Shown here one piece after another: positions 44,455-52,989 of a stretch of 64,000 nucleotides of DNA (within the stretch, counting starts at the first letter, position 1; the number at the start of each line of letters is the position of its first letter). Origin of the DNA: Aeromicrobium sp. 9AM. Lineage in GTDB: Bacteria; Actinomycetota; Actinomycetes; Propionibacteriales; Nocardioidaceae. Location: NCBI RefSeq assembly GCF_902506105.1, contig NZ_LR733304.1:2093458-2157457 (forward strand). Reading direction: 5' to 3'. A model generated the notes under the pieces. It searched no databases, was not told where the DNA came from, and saw nothing but the letters and a program-made list of their open reading frames with translations. Made by a program: the position numbers and the translations under genes.

Positions 44455-45186
44455 TCAGGTGGCGACGCTCAGGACGACCTTGCCGCGCTTGCCGCGCTGC
44501 TCGAGACGCGCGAACGCCGCTTCGAAGTCCTCCAACGCGAAGACGCTGTCGACCTGCGGCTGAAGCTCCGGCAGCGCCGCGAGCTGCTCGCCATCCGGTT
44601 CGACGATGAAGTAGTCGGCTCCCGGCGCCTCGGCGGCAACCGTCACGATGCGTTGGGCGCCACCAGCGTTGCGGGTGAGCGGCTCGCCGCCGATGGTGTC
44701 GAACAGCAGGTCGCAGGTCTCGCCGTCCCCGACGACGACGGCACCGAGCCGACCGGCGAGCTGCACGGCGATGTGCCCCACGCCACCGCCCGCACCAGTC
44801 ACCAGAACCCGTTGACCCTCGCTGAGCTCGCCATGGACGACCAATGCCTGCCACGCAGTCAACCCGGGCATCGGGAGCGCTGCAGCCTCCTGATGGTTCA
44901 GCCCGGCGGGCTTGGGAGCGAGCACGGATCGCGGCACGATCGCCCACTCGGCGGCAACGCCGTCGCGGTCGAACGGGGTCAGCGCGATGACCTCTTCACC
45001 GGTGTCCTCGACGACACCCGACAGCTCGTACGACGGGGTGGCCGGCAGCCGGTCGGTCGGCCAGGTCAGCTCGTCGCGAGTGATCGCGGCGGCATGGACG
45101 CGTACGAGGACGTCGTCCGGCCCGGGCTCGGGGCGTGGGATCTCCTCGAGTCGTAGCCCATCGGGGTGCAGACGTACGGACTTCAT
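44455..45186 (-). CDS. Quinone-oxidoreductase-like (MDR) protein, zinc-free
   Basis: Medium-chain dehydrogenase of 243 residues, shorter than the usual 310-330. It keeps the GroES-like start (RLEEIPRPEPGPDDVLVRVHAAAI), PSYELSGVVEDTGEEV, and the NADPH motif VTGAGGGVGHIAVQLAGRLGA. The catalytic-zinc Cys is absent. Parts of the Rossmann domain seem trimmed. The ATG has GAGGAGG 5 bases upstream. A stress-type quinone or enone reductase role is likely; no link to the HIP operon beyond adjacency. Confidence 0.8.
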   Translation of the reverse strand: MKSVRLHPDGLRLEEIPRPEPGPDDVLVRVHAAAITRDELTWPTDRLPATPSYELSGVVEDTGEEVIALTPFDRDGVAAEWAIVPRSVLAPKPAGLNHQEAAALPMPGLTAWQALVVHGELSEGQRVLVTGAGGGVGHIAVQLAGRLGAVVVGDGETCDLLFDTIGGEPLTRNAGGAQRIVTVAAEAPGADYFIVEPDGEQLAALPELQPQVDSVFALEDFEAAFARLEQRGKRGKVVLSVAT

Positions 45187-45234
45187 GAATCCTCCTCGTT
45201 GCCGGGATGTCCTCGACGCTATCGCGGATCCGGG

Positions 45235-45630
45235 TTACACGGCGAGGCGCTCAGCAGCGCTCATCCGCCGCGCCAAGGCCGGGATCATCACTGCCGCAGC
45301 GACGAGGTGCAGCGCAATCAGGGCGACGGCCGTGGTGGTGTTCGCCGCGGCCAGGACGGGCGGGACCAGCGAGACCGCGGTCAGCGACACCGTCGACCAC
45401 ACGAATCGTTCGGCGGGGCGCGCGCTCCACCGCTGCAGCACGAGCGCGATCACGATGCCGATCAGCGAGAAGAAGCCGGTCACCACCGCCACACCTGACA
45501 CCGGGATCGTCTCGTCGCTCCCGGACACCGCGAAGTCGACGCCTGCTGCCCGGGCGGCTGCGGCCCCGAGGGCTGTGGCGGCCATTGCCGCCAGTGCGGC
45601 GACAACACCCGTCACGGCGAGGCGCTTCAT
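45235..45630 (-). CDS. Small membrane protein (DUF6069-like)
   Basis: Protein of 131 residues with four hydrophobic segments: residues 7-29, 45-65, 78-98 and 104-122. Motifs IPVSGVAVVTGFFSLIGIVIAL and RPAERFVWSTVSLTAVSLVPP are typical of a small actinobacterial membrane family often beside ECF sigma genes. It overlaps the sigma-factor stop by 4 bases, so translation is coupled. It could act as a membrane partner or be a simple downstream target. Confidence 0.75.
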   Translation of the reverse strand: MKRLAVTGVVAALAAMAATALGAAAARAAGVDFAVSGSDETIPVSGVAVVTGFFSLIGIVIALVLQRWSARPAERFVWSTVSLTAVSLVPPVLAAANTTTAVALIALHLVAAAVMIPALARRMSAAERLAV

Positions 45631-46622
45631 GACGCGTCCGCCGGCAGCCGCTCCGGCAACCCGAGCAGCGGGAACTGGTCGGCGTGGAAGATCACGATCT
45701 CGGTGACCGCCCCGCCGCTGATGCGCAGGACGTCGATCGTCAGCGGCAGGTACGCACGCTCGCGCTCCTGCCACAGGTAGAACGCGATGGCCGGCTGCCG
45801 GTTGACCGAGGTGAGGACCGTACGCATGTCACCGAGGTCCTCGAACCCGTCGCCGATCCAGTCGGCCAGCACCGCGTCTCGGCCGACGTAGAGGCCAGGC
45901 GTGGGCGGCATCGAGTAGCGGACGTCATCGCGCAGCATCGTGGTGATCGCGTCGATGTCCTTGGCCACGCTGGCATCTGTGAAGCTGCGCACCAGCTCGC
46001 GGGTCTCGGCGTCCTCGTCGCCGCCGGTCCAGTCCTGCCGCTCGGCCGGCAGGTGCTCCCGCATGCCGGCGCGGGCTCGCTGCAGCGCGCTGTTGACGGA
46101 GTTGACCGAGTCGCCGAGCAGCTCCGCGACGTCCTTCGCCGGCCAGCCCAGCACGTCTCGCAGGATCAGCGCGGCTCGCGGGCGGGGCGCGAGGTGCTGG
46201 ACCGCAACGACGTACGCCAGCTCGATCGTCTCCCGGGCGACGGCGAGGGCCTCCGGCTCCTCCGAGTCGTCCGCACGCAACTCGTCGAGCAGCCGGTCCG
46301 GATAGGGCTGCAGCCACAGCACCTCGCCCCCGGTCGCCGGATCGGGGCGGCGCTTGGCCAGCAGGTCGAGGCAGGCGTTGGTCGCGATCCGGTAGAGCCA
46401 GGCCCGGAACGTCGACCGGCCTTCGAAGGTCTCGCGCCGGCGCCACGCACGCAGGAACGTCTCCTGGACAGTGTCCTCCGCGTCCTCGAACGACCCCAGC
46501 ATCCGATAGCAGTGCACGTGCAGCTCCCGCCGGTGCGGCTCGGCCAGCTCCGAGAACGCTGCCTCGCCGACCTCACCCAGATCGCTCACGCCCAGCTCCT
46601 CCAGTTGCATGTCCACACTCAT
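45627..46622 (-). CDS. ECF sigma factor with C-terminal SnoaL-like domain
   Basis: Sigma-70 family protein of 331 residues of the SigG/ECF41-like type. Region 2 runs about residues 22-88 (HRRELHVHCYRMLGSFEDAEDTVQETFLRAWRR, within it DAEDTVQETF). Region 4 runs about 140-190 (LILRDVLGWPAKDVAELLG, then NSALQRARAGM). The C-terminal SnoaL-like domain from about residue 205 (LVRSFTDASVAKDIDAIT) usually regulates activity in these sigmas. The ATG with GGAAGG upstream is preferred to an earlier ATG. It is divergent from the GH3 gene. Confidence 0.87.
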   Translation of the reverse strand: MSVDMQLEELGVSDLGEVGEAAFSELAEPHRRELHVHCYRMLGSFEDAEDTVQETFLRAWRRRETFEGRSTFRAWLYRIATNACLDLLAKRRPDPATGGEVLWLQPYPDRLLDELRADDSEEPEALAVARETIELAYVVAVQHLAPRPRAALILRDVLGWPAKDVAELLGDSVNSVNSALQRARAGMREHLPAERQDWTGGDEDAETRELVRSFTDASVAKDIDAITTMLRDDVRYSMPPTPGLYVGRDAVLADWIGDGFEDLGDMRTVLTSVNRQPAIAFYLWQERERAYLPLTIDVLRISGGAVTEIVIFHADQFPLLGLPERLPADAS

Positions 46623-46816
46623 CACATCAGCCTTCCGTCTCGTCGTGTTGCTTTCGTACGTATGACGGCGGCGCGCCAGAGAACTCATCACTCGGGTCGA
46701 GGACGGGGCTAAACATCGTCGCCCATGAAGCGTAGGTTGTGGCGTGGATCACAGTTCCAGGACGGGTGGCCTGCATCGCGATGTGAGCGACCCGGCAATC
46801 GCACGGGGGGCAGGGC

Positions 46817-49132
46817 ATGAAGAAATTCGTGGTGGTGGCAGTCGCCGGGCCGTTGGTGGCCGGCAGCCTGATGGCCGGCAGCGTGCTGGCGAACGACGGA
46901 GGGGCGGCCGACGAACGGGCTCTGGCTGCCGACCGTGGGGCGCCCAGTCGGTCGGTCGAGCAACGAGTCGACCGGTTGCTGGCCAAGATGACGACCGAGG
47001 AGAAGCTGCAACAGGTGCAGCTGCTCTCCGACGGGCAGATCACCGACGCGGACGCCAAGGCCGGGGTCGGAGGCGTCTTCAGCCTGACCGATCCGGCGAA
47101 GATCGACCACTTCCAGAAGATCGCGATGACGAAGTCGCGGCTGCACATCCCGATCCTGTTCGCGTACGACACGATCCACGGCTATCGCACGATCTTCCCG
47201 GTGCCGCTAGGCGCCGCCAGCTCCTTCGACCCCGACGTCGCACGCGCCGACGCCAAGATCGGCGCCCGCGAGTCGACGACGGTCGGCATCAAGCAGATCT
47301 ACAGCCCGATGGTCGACGTCTCCCACGAGCCGCGATGGGGCCGGATCGTCGAGGGCAACGGTGAGGATCCCTACCTCGGCTCGGTGTTCGCCGCCGCCAG
47401 GGTCAAGGGCGCCCAGGGCGATGACTACAGCAAGCCCGATCGGGCCGTCACCAGCGTCAAGCACTTCGTGGCGTACGGCGATCCCGAGGGCGGTCGCGAC
47501 TACGGCACCACCGACCTGTCGGAGCAGACGCTGCGCAACCTCTACCTGCCGCCGTTCAAGGCCGCTGTCGATGCCGGCGCCGACACCGTGATGTGCTCGT
47601 TCAACGCGATCAACGGCGTGCCGGGCTGCGCCAACTCATACACCGAGACGCAGATCCTCAAGAAGGAGTGGGGCTTCGACGGCTTCATCGAGAGTGACTA
47701 CACAGCGGTCGCCGAGACCCGCGCCTGCCCGCCGAAGAAGCCCGACGAGGGCTCGTGCGGCCACGGCACTGCGGCCGACGGACCCGACGCCGGAGCCAAG
47801 GCATTGATGGCCGGCACCGACTCGGAGATGGTCAGCACCAACATCCGCGACTACGGCAAGCAGCTGCTCGCCGACGGCCGCATCTCCAAGAAGCGCCTCG
47901 ACGACGCCGTCCGCCGCATCCTGCGCGTCAAGTTCCGCGCCGGCCTGTTCGAGCGCCCGTACGTCGACCAGGCGAAGGCCACCGACCCCGCCAGCTTCCT
48001 CACCGCCGCCGACCGCAAGGCGGCGCGCAACGCTGCGAGCCGTTCGATGGTGCTGCTGCAGAACAAGGGCAAGACCCTCCCGCTCGACCCCGCGAAGAAG
48101 ACCGCCGTGATCGGTCCGCTCGGCGACAGCCCGCACGACATGCTCGGTGCGTGGTGGGGCAAGGGCGAGGACGGCGACGCCGTCAGCGTGCTCAAGGGCA
48201 TCACCGACGGCTCGTCGGCCACCACGACGTACGCCCAGGGCTGCGCGCTGAGCAACGAGGAGCCTCCGGCGTACGACCCGAATGACGACTGCCCGTCGGA
48301 TGCCGGCTTCGCCAAGGCCGTGGCCGCCGCGAAGGCTGCGGACCAGGTGGTGCTTGCCGTCGGTGAGACCCGCGAGATGAGCGGCGAGGCGACGAGCCGG
48401 TCGACCCTCGACCTGCCCGGCAAGCAGCAGGAGCTGATCGACGCGATCGCGGCGACCGGCAAGCCGTTCGTCGTCGTGCTCTTCAACGGCCGTCCGCTGA
48501 CCCTCTCCAAGGTGGTCGGCTCGGCGCCGGCCGTCCTCGAGGCGTGGTTCCCCGGCGTCGAGGCCGGCAACGCGGTTGCCGACGTCGTGTTCGGCAAGGT
48601 CAACCCGGGCGGCAAGCTCCCGGTGTCCTTCCCGCAGCGGCTCGGCCAGGTGCCGATCTACTACAACCACGAGCCGACGGGCCGGCCGTGCGACGTCGAG
48701 CAGAAGTACGACTCGCGCTACCGCGACCTGCGCACCTGCGACCCGCTCTTCCCGTTCGGCTTCGGGCTGAGCTACTCGACGTTCAAGGTGTCGGACCTCA
48801 GCCTGAGCAAGTCCACGGTCTCCCGCAAGGGCAGCGTGGTGGTGTCGATGAAGGTGACCAACACCGGTGACGTGGCCGGCGACGACGTCGCGCAGGTCTA
48901 CATCCACGACCCGGTTGCCAGCATCTCCCAGCCGGTGCGTCGCCTGCGCGGCTTCGAACGGGTGACGCTGAAGCCTGGCGCGTCCACGACCGTGCGGTTC
49001 ACCCTTGACGCGAGCGACTTCGGCTTCTACGACAACCGCGGGAAGTTCGTCGTCGAGCCGGGAGCGATCCAGGTGTACGCCGGCGACGACTCGACGGCGA
49101 GCCTCACGAAGACGTTCCAGGTGACGGGGTGA
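46817..49132 (+). CDS. Secreted GH3 beta-glucosidase
   Basis: Glycoside hydrolase family 3 protein of 771 residues. A signal peptide (KKFVVVAVAGPLVAGSLMAGSVLA) is followed by the GH3 N domain with WGRIVEGNGEDPYLGS and KHFVAYG, and the nucleophile Asp294 in GFIESDYTAV. The GH3 C domain begins about residue 420 (RSMVLLQNKGKTLPLD), and a fibronectin-III-like domain ends the protein (VVSMKVTNTGDVAGDDVAQVY). It probably releases glucose from beta-glucosides outside the cell, conceivably including steryl or plant glucosides. The ATG has a G-rich ribosome site. The last 29 bases overlap the convergent hydrolase gene. Confidence 0.92.
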   Translation: MKKFVVVAVAGPLVAGSLMAGSVLANDGGAADERALAADRGAPSRSVEQRVDRLLAKMTTEEKLQQVQLLSDGQITDADAKAGVGGVFSLTDPAKIDHFQKIAMTKSRLHIPILFAYDTIHGYRTIFPVPLGAASSFDPDVARADAKIGARESTTVGIKQIYSPMVDVSHEPRWGRIVEGNGEDPYLGSVFAAARVKGAQGDDYSKPDRAVTSVKHFVAYGDPEGGRDYGTTDLSEQTLRNLYLPPFKAAVDAGADTVMCSFNAINGVPGCANSYTETQILKKEWGFDGFIESDYTAVAETRACPPKKPDEGSCGHGTAADGPDAGAKALMAGTDSEMVSTNIRDYGKQLLADGRISKKRLDDAVRRILRVKFRAGLFERPYVDQAKATDPASFLTAADRKAARNAASRSMVLLQNKGKTLPLDPAKKTAVIGPLGDSPHDMLGAWWGKGEDGDAVSVLKGITDGSSATTTYAQGCALSNEEPPAYDPNDDCPSDAGFAKAVAAAKAADQVVLAVGETREMSGEATSRSTLDLPGKQQELIDAIAATGKPFVVVLFNGRPLTLSKVVGSAPAVLEAWFPGVEAGNAVADVVFGKVNPGGKLPVSFPQRLGQVPIYYNHEPTGRPCDVEQKYDSRYRDLRTCDPLFPFGFGLSYSTFKVSDLSLSKSTVSRKGSVVVSMKVTNTGDVAGDDVAQVYIHDPVASISQPVRRLRGFERVTLKPGASTTVRFTLDASDFGFYDNRGKFVVEPGAIQVYAGDDSTASLTKTFQVTG

Positions 49133-49748
49133 GCACCATGCCGAGCCAAGAGGCAATGGCAGCGCGGATCGCGGGGGCGTCCTTCTTGAGGGAGTGATCA
49201 CCCGACACCACGACGAGCGTGTGCCCGTCCGGCAGCGTCGCTGAGTCCGGCACGCCGAACGGGTCACGCTCGCCCTGGATGACTAGCGTCGGCACCGTCA
49301 CGGCGGTGAGCTCAGGGAGCCGGGTCTTCTCGGGACGACCCGGTGGGTGTAGCGGGAACGCCAGGCACAGCACCCCGACGGCCCCGACATCGGCGGACGT
49401 ACGACAGGCGACGCGACCGCCGAACGAGCGGCCCCCGGTGATCAGCGGCAGGTCAGCGAGCTCGCCGGAGTGAACGTGCTCGGCGACAGTGCGCCACGCG
49501 GCATCGACCTGAGCCGGCGGCGCGGGCGCTCGCCGTCCGGCGACCCGATAGGGCTGCTCGACCAGGGCGACCACGAGACCCGCGCCCAGCGCCACGGCGG
49601 TGGCGAGCTGCAGGTCGTGGGCGGTCACGCCGCCACCTGCCCCATGGCCGAGCATCATGAGTCCGCGGGGATCACCGGGCGGCCGAGCCACGTGCGCCCG
49701 CGCGTCACCGTGCGGCGTCGGCACGAGGGATTCCGCGACGTCGGTCAT
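49104..49748 (-). CDS. Alpha/beta hydrolase (dienelactone-hydrolase/Tex30-like)
   Basis: Protein of 214 residues with the alpha/beta hydrolase core: MLGHGAGGG after strand 3, TGGRSFGGRVACR as the nucleophile elbow (Ser in GRSFGG), TLVIQGERDPFG with the acid Asp, and SGDHSLKK with the catalytic His. TACGGT plus 7 bases precedes the ATG. The substrate is unknown. It overlaps the end of the GH3 gene by 29 bases on the opposite strand. Confidence 0.82.
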   Translation of the reverse strand: MTDVAESLVPTPHGDARAHVARPPGDPRGLMMLGHGAGGGVTAHDLQLATAVALGAGLVVALVEQPYRVAGRRAPAPPAQVDAAWRTVAEHVHSGELADLPLITGGRSFGGRVACRTSADVGAVGVLCLAFPLHPPGRPEKTRLPELTAVTVPTLVIQGERDPFGVPDSATLPDGHTLVVVSGDHSLKKDAPAIRAAIASWLGMVLTPSPGTSS

Positions 49749-49786
49749 ACCGAGAACCGTATGACCAGATGTGGTTGGGTGTCGGT

Positions 49787-50278
49787 GTGACCGAGAACGA
49801 GAACATGTTGCAGTCGGCGTTCGACCGCTACGCCACGCGCGTCGACGAGATCGCCGGGACCCGGGACTGGTCGGCGTTCGCCGACATGTTCACCGAAGAC
49901 GCGACCTATCGCGAGCACGCGTACGGCGACTTCACCGGCCGCGAGGAGATCCGCGCGTGGGTCGTGAGGACGATGAACGAGTTCCCGGCCACCGAGATGA
50001 TCGCGTTCCCGGCGGCCTGGTCGGTCGTCGATGCGGCCACCAACCGGGTCATCTGCGACATTCGCAACGTCATGCGCGACCCGGGCGACGGATCGGTCCA
50101 CGAGGCCTCGAACATCACGATCCTGACGTTCGACGACGACGGCAACCTGATCCGCGAGGAGGACATCTACAACCCGCAGAAGTTCGCCGACATGACCCGC
50201 GAGTGGTGCCGGGTGGCGGAGGCGCACGGCACCCTGAGCGACGCCGGCCGGAAGATGCTCAGCGCGCTGGGTGGATGA
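49787..50278 (+). CDS. SnoaL/NTF2-fold protein
   Basis: Protein of 163 residues with the SnoaL pattern: an N-terminal helix QSAFDRYATRVDEIAGTRDW, FADMFTEDATYREHAYGDFTGREEI, and a final strand DGNLIREEDIYNPQKFADM. Its function is unknown, and known relatives include limonene-epoxide-hydrolase-like enzymes. GTG at 49787 is chosen over ATG at 49769 because TTGGGT lies 6 bases upstream; this is not certain. It is convergent with the LLM gene and overlaps its stop by 20 bases. Confidence 0.72.
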   Translation: MTENENMLQSAFDRYATRVDEIAGTRDWSAFADMFTEDATYREHAYGDFTGREEIRAWVVRTMNEFPATEMIAFPAAWSVVDAATNRVICDIRNVMRDPGDGSVHEASNITILTFDDDGNLIREEDIYNPQKFADMTREWCRVAEAHGTLSDAGRKMLSALGG

Positions 50279-51110
50279 CCCGCGACGCCAGCTTGTCGAG
50301 ATAGCCCAGCACCTTGTCCTCGTCGGAGTCGGGCACACCCCAGATCAGCTCCGAGGCCCCGGCGGACATCCAGTCGGCGAAGTCCTGCTCGGTCGGCTTC
50401 TTCGCGACCAGGATCCGGATGTCGGGCTCGCCCTCGCGACCCGCGTCGGCCCACTCCTTGCGGAGCAGCTCGGCCTTCGCGGCAGTGTCGGTCTCGATGG
50501 GGGTCGTCATCCAACCGTCGGCGTTCTGGGCGATCCACTTGATCGTCTTGGGCCCACCACCAGCGCCGATGATGACCGGGATCCGGCCCTGCGGCGGCTT
50601 GGGATAGGCCCAGCTCGGACCGAACGACACGAACTGTCCGTCGTACGACGCCTCGTCCTCGGTCCACAGGGCGCGCATCGCCTCGAGGTACTCCTTGAGG
50701 ACAGTCCGGCGCTTGTTGGCCGGCACGTGGTGGTCCGTGAGCTCGTCGGTGTTCCAGCCGAACCCGGCGCCGATCGTCAGCCGACCCCCGGAGAGGTGGT
50801 CGAGGGTCGCCAGCGTCTTGGCCAGGGTGATCGGGTCGGACTCGACGGGCAGGCACACCGCCGTCGACAACCCGATCGTCTCGGTCACCGCGGCGCAGGT
50901 CGCCAGGGTCGTCCACGGATCGAGCGTGCGCATGTAGCGGTCATCCGGCAGCTCCTCGCCGCCCGTGGGATGCAGCGCCTCGCGCTTCACCGGGATGTGC
51001 GTGTGCTCGGGCACGTAGAACGTGTCGAACCCGCGCTCTTCCGCAGCCTGGGCGAGAGCCGCCGGCTTGATGCCGCGGTCAGAGGTGAAGAGCACGATTC
51101 CGTTGCGCAT
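50259..51110 (-). CDS. LLM-class F420-dependent oxidoreductase
   Basis: TIM-barrel protein of 283 residues of the luciferase-like F420-dependent family: FTSDRGIKPAALAQAAEERGFDTFYVPEHTH, LATLDHLSGGRLTIGAGFGWN, and VIIGAGGGPKTIKWIAQNADGW. It resembles Rv2161c/Rv3520c-type proteins, and Rv3520c belongs to the cholesterol cluster. The KstR box sits 10 bases upstream, and TACATT starts at the box end and precedes the ATG by 6 bases. It probably reduces or oxidises a steroid enone or hydroxyl with F420. Confidence 0.86.
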   Translation of the reverse strand: MRNGIVLFTSDRGIKPAALAQAAEERGFDTFYVPEHTHIPVKREALHPTGGEELPDDRYMRTLDPWTTLATCAAVTETIGLSTAVCLPVESDPITLAKTLATLDHLSGGRLTIGAGFGWNTDELTDHHVPANKRRTVLKEYLEAMRALWTEDEASYDGQFVSFGPSWAYPKPPQGRIPVIIGAGGGPKTIKWIAQNADGWMTTPIETDTAAKAELLRKEWADAGREGEPDIRILVAKKPTEQDFADWMSAGASELIWGVPDSDEDKVLGYLDKLASRVIHPAR

Positions 51111-51120
51111 GCCACCAATG

Positions 51121-51134
51121 TAGAACGTGTTCTA
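51121..51134. promoter_or_regulatory. KstR operator between LLM and OYE genes
   Basis: TAGAACGTGTTCTA is a perfect 14-base palindrome. Each end of the box starts a -10-like hexamer (TACATT toward the LLM gene, TACCAT toward the OYE gene), so one operator overlaps both divergent core promoters. Confidence 0.9.
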
Positions 51135-51145
51135 CCATGAGCGCC

Positions 51146-52312
51146 ATGGTCAACCGCGTCTTCGAGCCTGCCGATCTCGGTCCCGTACGGCTGCGGAACC
51201 GGACCGTGAAGGCCGCGACGTTCGAGGGACGCACTCCCCACGGCCTGGTCACCGACGAGCTGATCGACTATCACCTGGCTCCGGCCCGCGGCGGTGTCGG
51301 GCTCACGACCGTCGCCTACCTTGCCGTGTCGCCCGAAGGACGAACGCAGAAGGAGGTCATCGTCGTCAACGCCGAGTCGGCGCCCGGCCTCGCTCGGCTG
51401 ACCGAGGCGATCCACGAGACCGGCGCGAAGGTCGCGGGCCAGCTCGGGCACGCAGGACCGGTCGCCAACGGCCGGTCGAACGGCGTGCACGCCCTCGCCG
51501 CCTCGAGGATGCCGTCACCGCTGAGCATGCAGATGATCCGCTCGGCCACCGCCGCGGACATCGCCCGGATCACCCGGGACTACGTGCGTACGGCGCGGAT
51601 CATGGTCGACGCCGGCTTCGACGTGCTCGAGATCCACATGGCGCACGGCTATCTGCTCAGCTCGTTCCTCGCGCCGGGGCAGAACCGACGCAAGGACGGA
51701 TGGGGCGGGTCACTCGACAACCGCGCGACGTTCGCCCGCGACGTGGCACGGGTCGTACGCGAGGAGGTCGGCGACAGAGTCGCGGTCACCGCCAAGATCG
51801 GCATGACCGAGGGCTCGTCGCGCGGATTCTCGATGCCGGAGACGGTGGAGTTCGCGCAGATGCTGGAGGCCGACGGCCACCTCGACGCGCTGGAGCTCAG
51901 CGCCGGCAGCTCGCTGCTCAATCCGATGTATCTCTTCCGTGGTGACGTCCCGCTCAAGGAGTTCGCTGCCAACATGCCCCTGCCCGTACGCCTGGGGCTG
52001 CGGACGCCGATGGGCAAGGCGTTCTTCAAGGCGTACCCCTTCGAGGAGGCCTACCTGCGCGAGAAGGCGCTCGCCTTCCGCGCAGGGCTGTCGATGCCGC
52101 TGATCATGCTCGGCGGAATCAACGACCGGGCCACGATGGACCGGGCGATGACCGAGGGCTTCGAGTTCGTCGCGATGGGCCGCGCACTGCTCCGTGAACC
52201 CGACCTGGTCAATCGCATGCAGACAGGCGAGACCACCCACGGCCTCTGCATCCACTGCAACCAGTGCATGCCGACGATCTACAGCGGCACCCGCTGCACG
52301 GTCCTGGGGTAG
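51146..52312 (+). CDS. Old yellow enzyme-type flavin oxidoreductase
   Basis: NADH:flavin oxidoreductase of 388 residues. TIM-barrel motifs: FEPADLGPVRLRNRTVKAATFEG, HAGPVANGRSNG, GFDVLEIHMAHGYLLSSFLAP and WGGSLDNRATF, with MLGGINDRATMDRAM for FMN phosphate. The C-terminal Cys cluster CIHCNQC with a later Cys suggests an iron-sulfur site like that of 2,4-dienoyl-CoA reductases, but without their NADPH domain. The ATG at 51146 is preferred to one at 51137 because TACCAT ends 7 bases before it and 51137 lies inside that hexamer. KstR control implies a steroid substrate. Confidence 0.85.
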   Translation: MVNRVFEPADLGPVRLRNRTVKAATFEGRTPHGLVTDELIDYHLAPARGGVGLTTVAYLAVSPEGRTQKEVIVVNAESAPGLARLTEAIHETGAKVAGQLGHAGPVANGRSNGVHALAASRMPSPLSMQMIRSATAADIARITRDYVRTARIMVDAGFDVLEIHMAHGYLLSSFLAPGQNRRKDGWGGSLDNRATFARDVARVVREEVGDRVAVTAKIGMTEGSSRGFSMPETVEFAQMLEADGHLDALELSAGSSLLNPMYLFRGDVPLKEFAANMPLPVRLGLRTPMGKAFFKAYPFEEAYLREKALAFRAGLSMPLIMLGGINDRATMDRAMTEGFEFVAMGRALLREPDLVNRMQTGETTHGLCIHCNQCMPTIYSGTRCTVLG

Positions 52313-52345
52313 GTGCACAAATTGCGATGCACCTACTCGACCCAG

Positions 52346-52981
52346 TCACAGGTGATCAACGGGGAAGGTCTCCGAGACAGTTCGAAGATCGTCGTCTAGT
52401 TGCCGAAGGGGCGTGAGAATCTGCTCAATAGTCGCGACTTCCAGCGCCGGCTCCGTCTGCGACCTGGCACGGTTCACATAGGTGTGCGACGCGGGATTCC
52501 GCTTCTCTGCCAACGCGTCGAGCGAGGTTGTCAGGACCTCAGGCACCTGGTTCTCTCGCAGTCCGAGTGGAAAAACGAGAGCGCGAAGATCATCTCCACT
52601 GACTCCGTGGCTCCTTCTGACGCTTTTAATGTAGGCCTCGAGCGCCTTGTTCGCCCGACTGGAATAGAGATGCGGGTCGTTCTCGTGGATCAGAAACGGG
52701 CCGGCCGATACCCACCGATCGTGCGTGCTGTGCCACAACATCAGCGCCCGGCCCGTGGCAGTTGGCTGGGTCTTGCCAAGCCGTTCACAGCCTGTCGTAG
52801 CAATTTCAACGCATCGAGCTTCGACATAGTTCTCAAGCGCAGCGCTCGCAAGCAACCTGTATGCAAGCGCCTTAAGGTGATCGTCGGCGATGTAGTCGCC
52901 ATAGTCATCCCTGCGAACGATAAAACACTTCTCGAGGTCAGAAAGCCTCTGCTCAAGGCTTACAAATAGTGGCGAGGACAT
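52346..52981 (-). CDS. HEPN-domain protein paired with DUF262 gene
   Basis: Protein of 211 residues, not closely recognised. It is helical, with ALENYVEARCVEIATTGCER and a C-terminal AEKRNPASHTYV that contains the HEPN ribonuclease motif R-x4-H (Arg161, His166). This resembles RiboL-PSP-HEPN-type proteins. HEPN RNases act as toxins or effectors in many defence and toxin-antitoxin systems. The ATG lies 8 bases after the DUF262 stop, so the two form an operon. Base composition is clearly AT-richer than the flanking steroid genes. Confidence 0.7.
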   Translation of the reverse strand: MSSPLFVSLEQRLSDLEKCFIVRRDDYGDYIADDHLKALAYRLLASAALENYVEARCVEIATTGCERLGKTQPTATGRALMLWHSTHDRWVSAGPFLIHENDPHLYSSRANKALEAYIKSVRRSHGVSGDDLRALVFPLGLRENQVPEVLTTSLDALAEKRNPASHTYVNRARSQTEPALEVATIEQILTPLRQLDDDLRTVSETFPVDHL

Positions 52982-52989
52982 GCGGCCGC

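Noticed and set aside
46623..46691. Longer sigma factor starting at 46691
   Set aside because: The extra residues (RRRHTYESNTTRRK) are outside the sigma family; ATG 46622 has a ribosome site.
49799..49812. KstR-like GAGAACATGTTGCA near the SnoaL gene start
   Set aside because: It is inside the predicted coding region, its first base is off consensus, and neighbouring genes are not steroid-linked. Kept only as a weak possibility.
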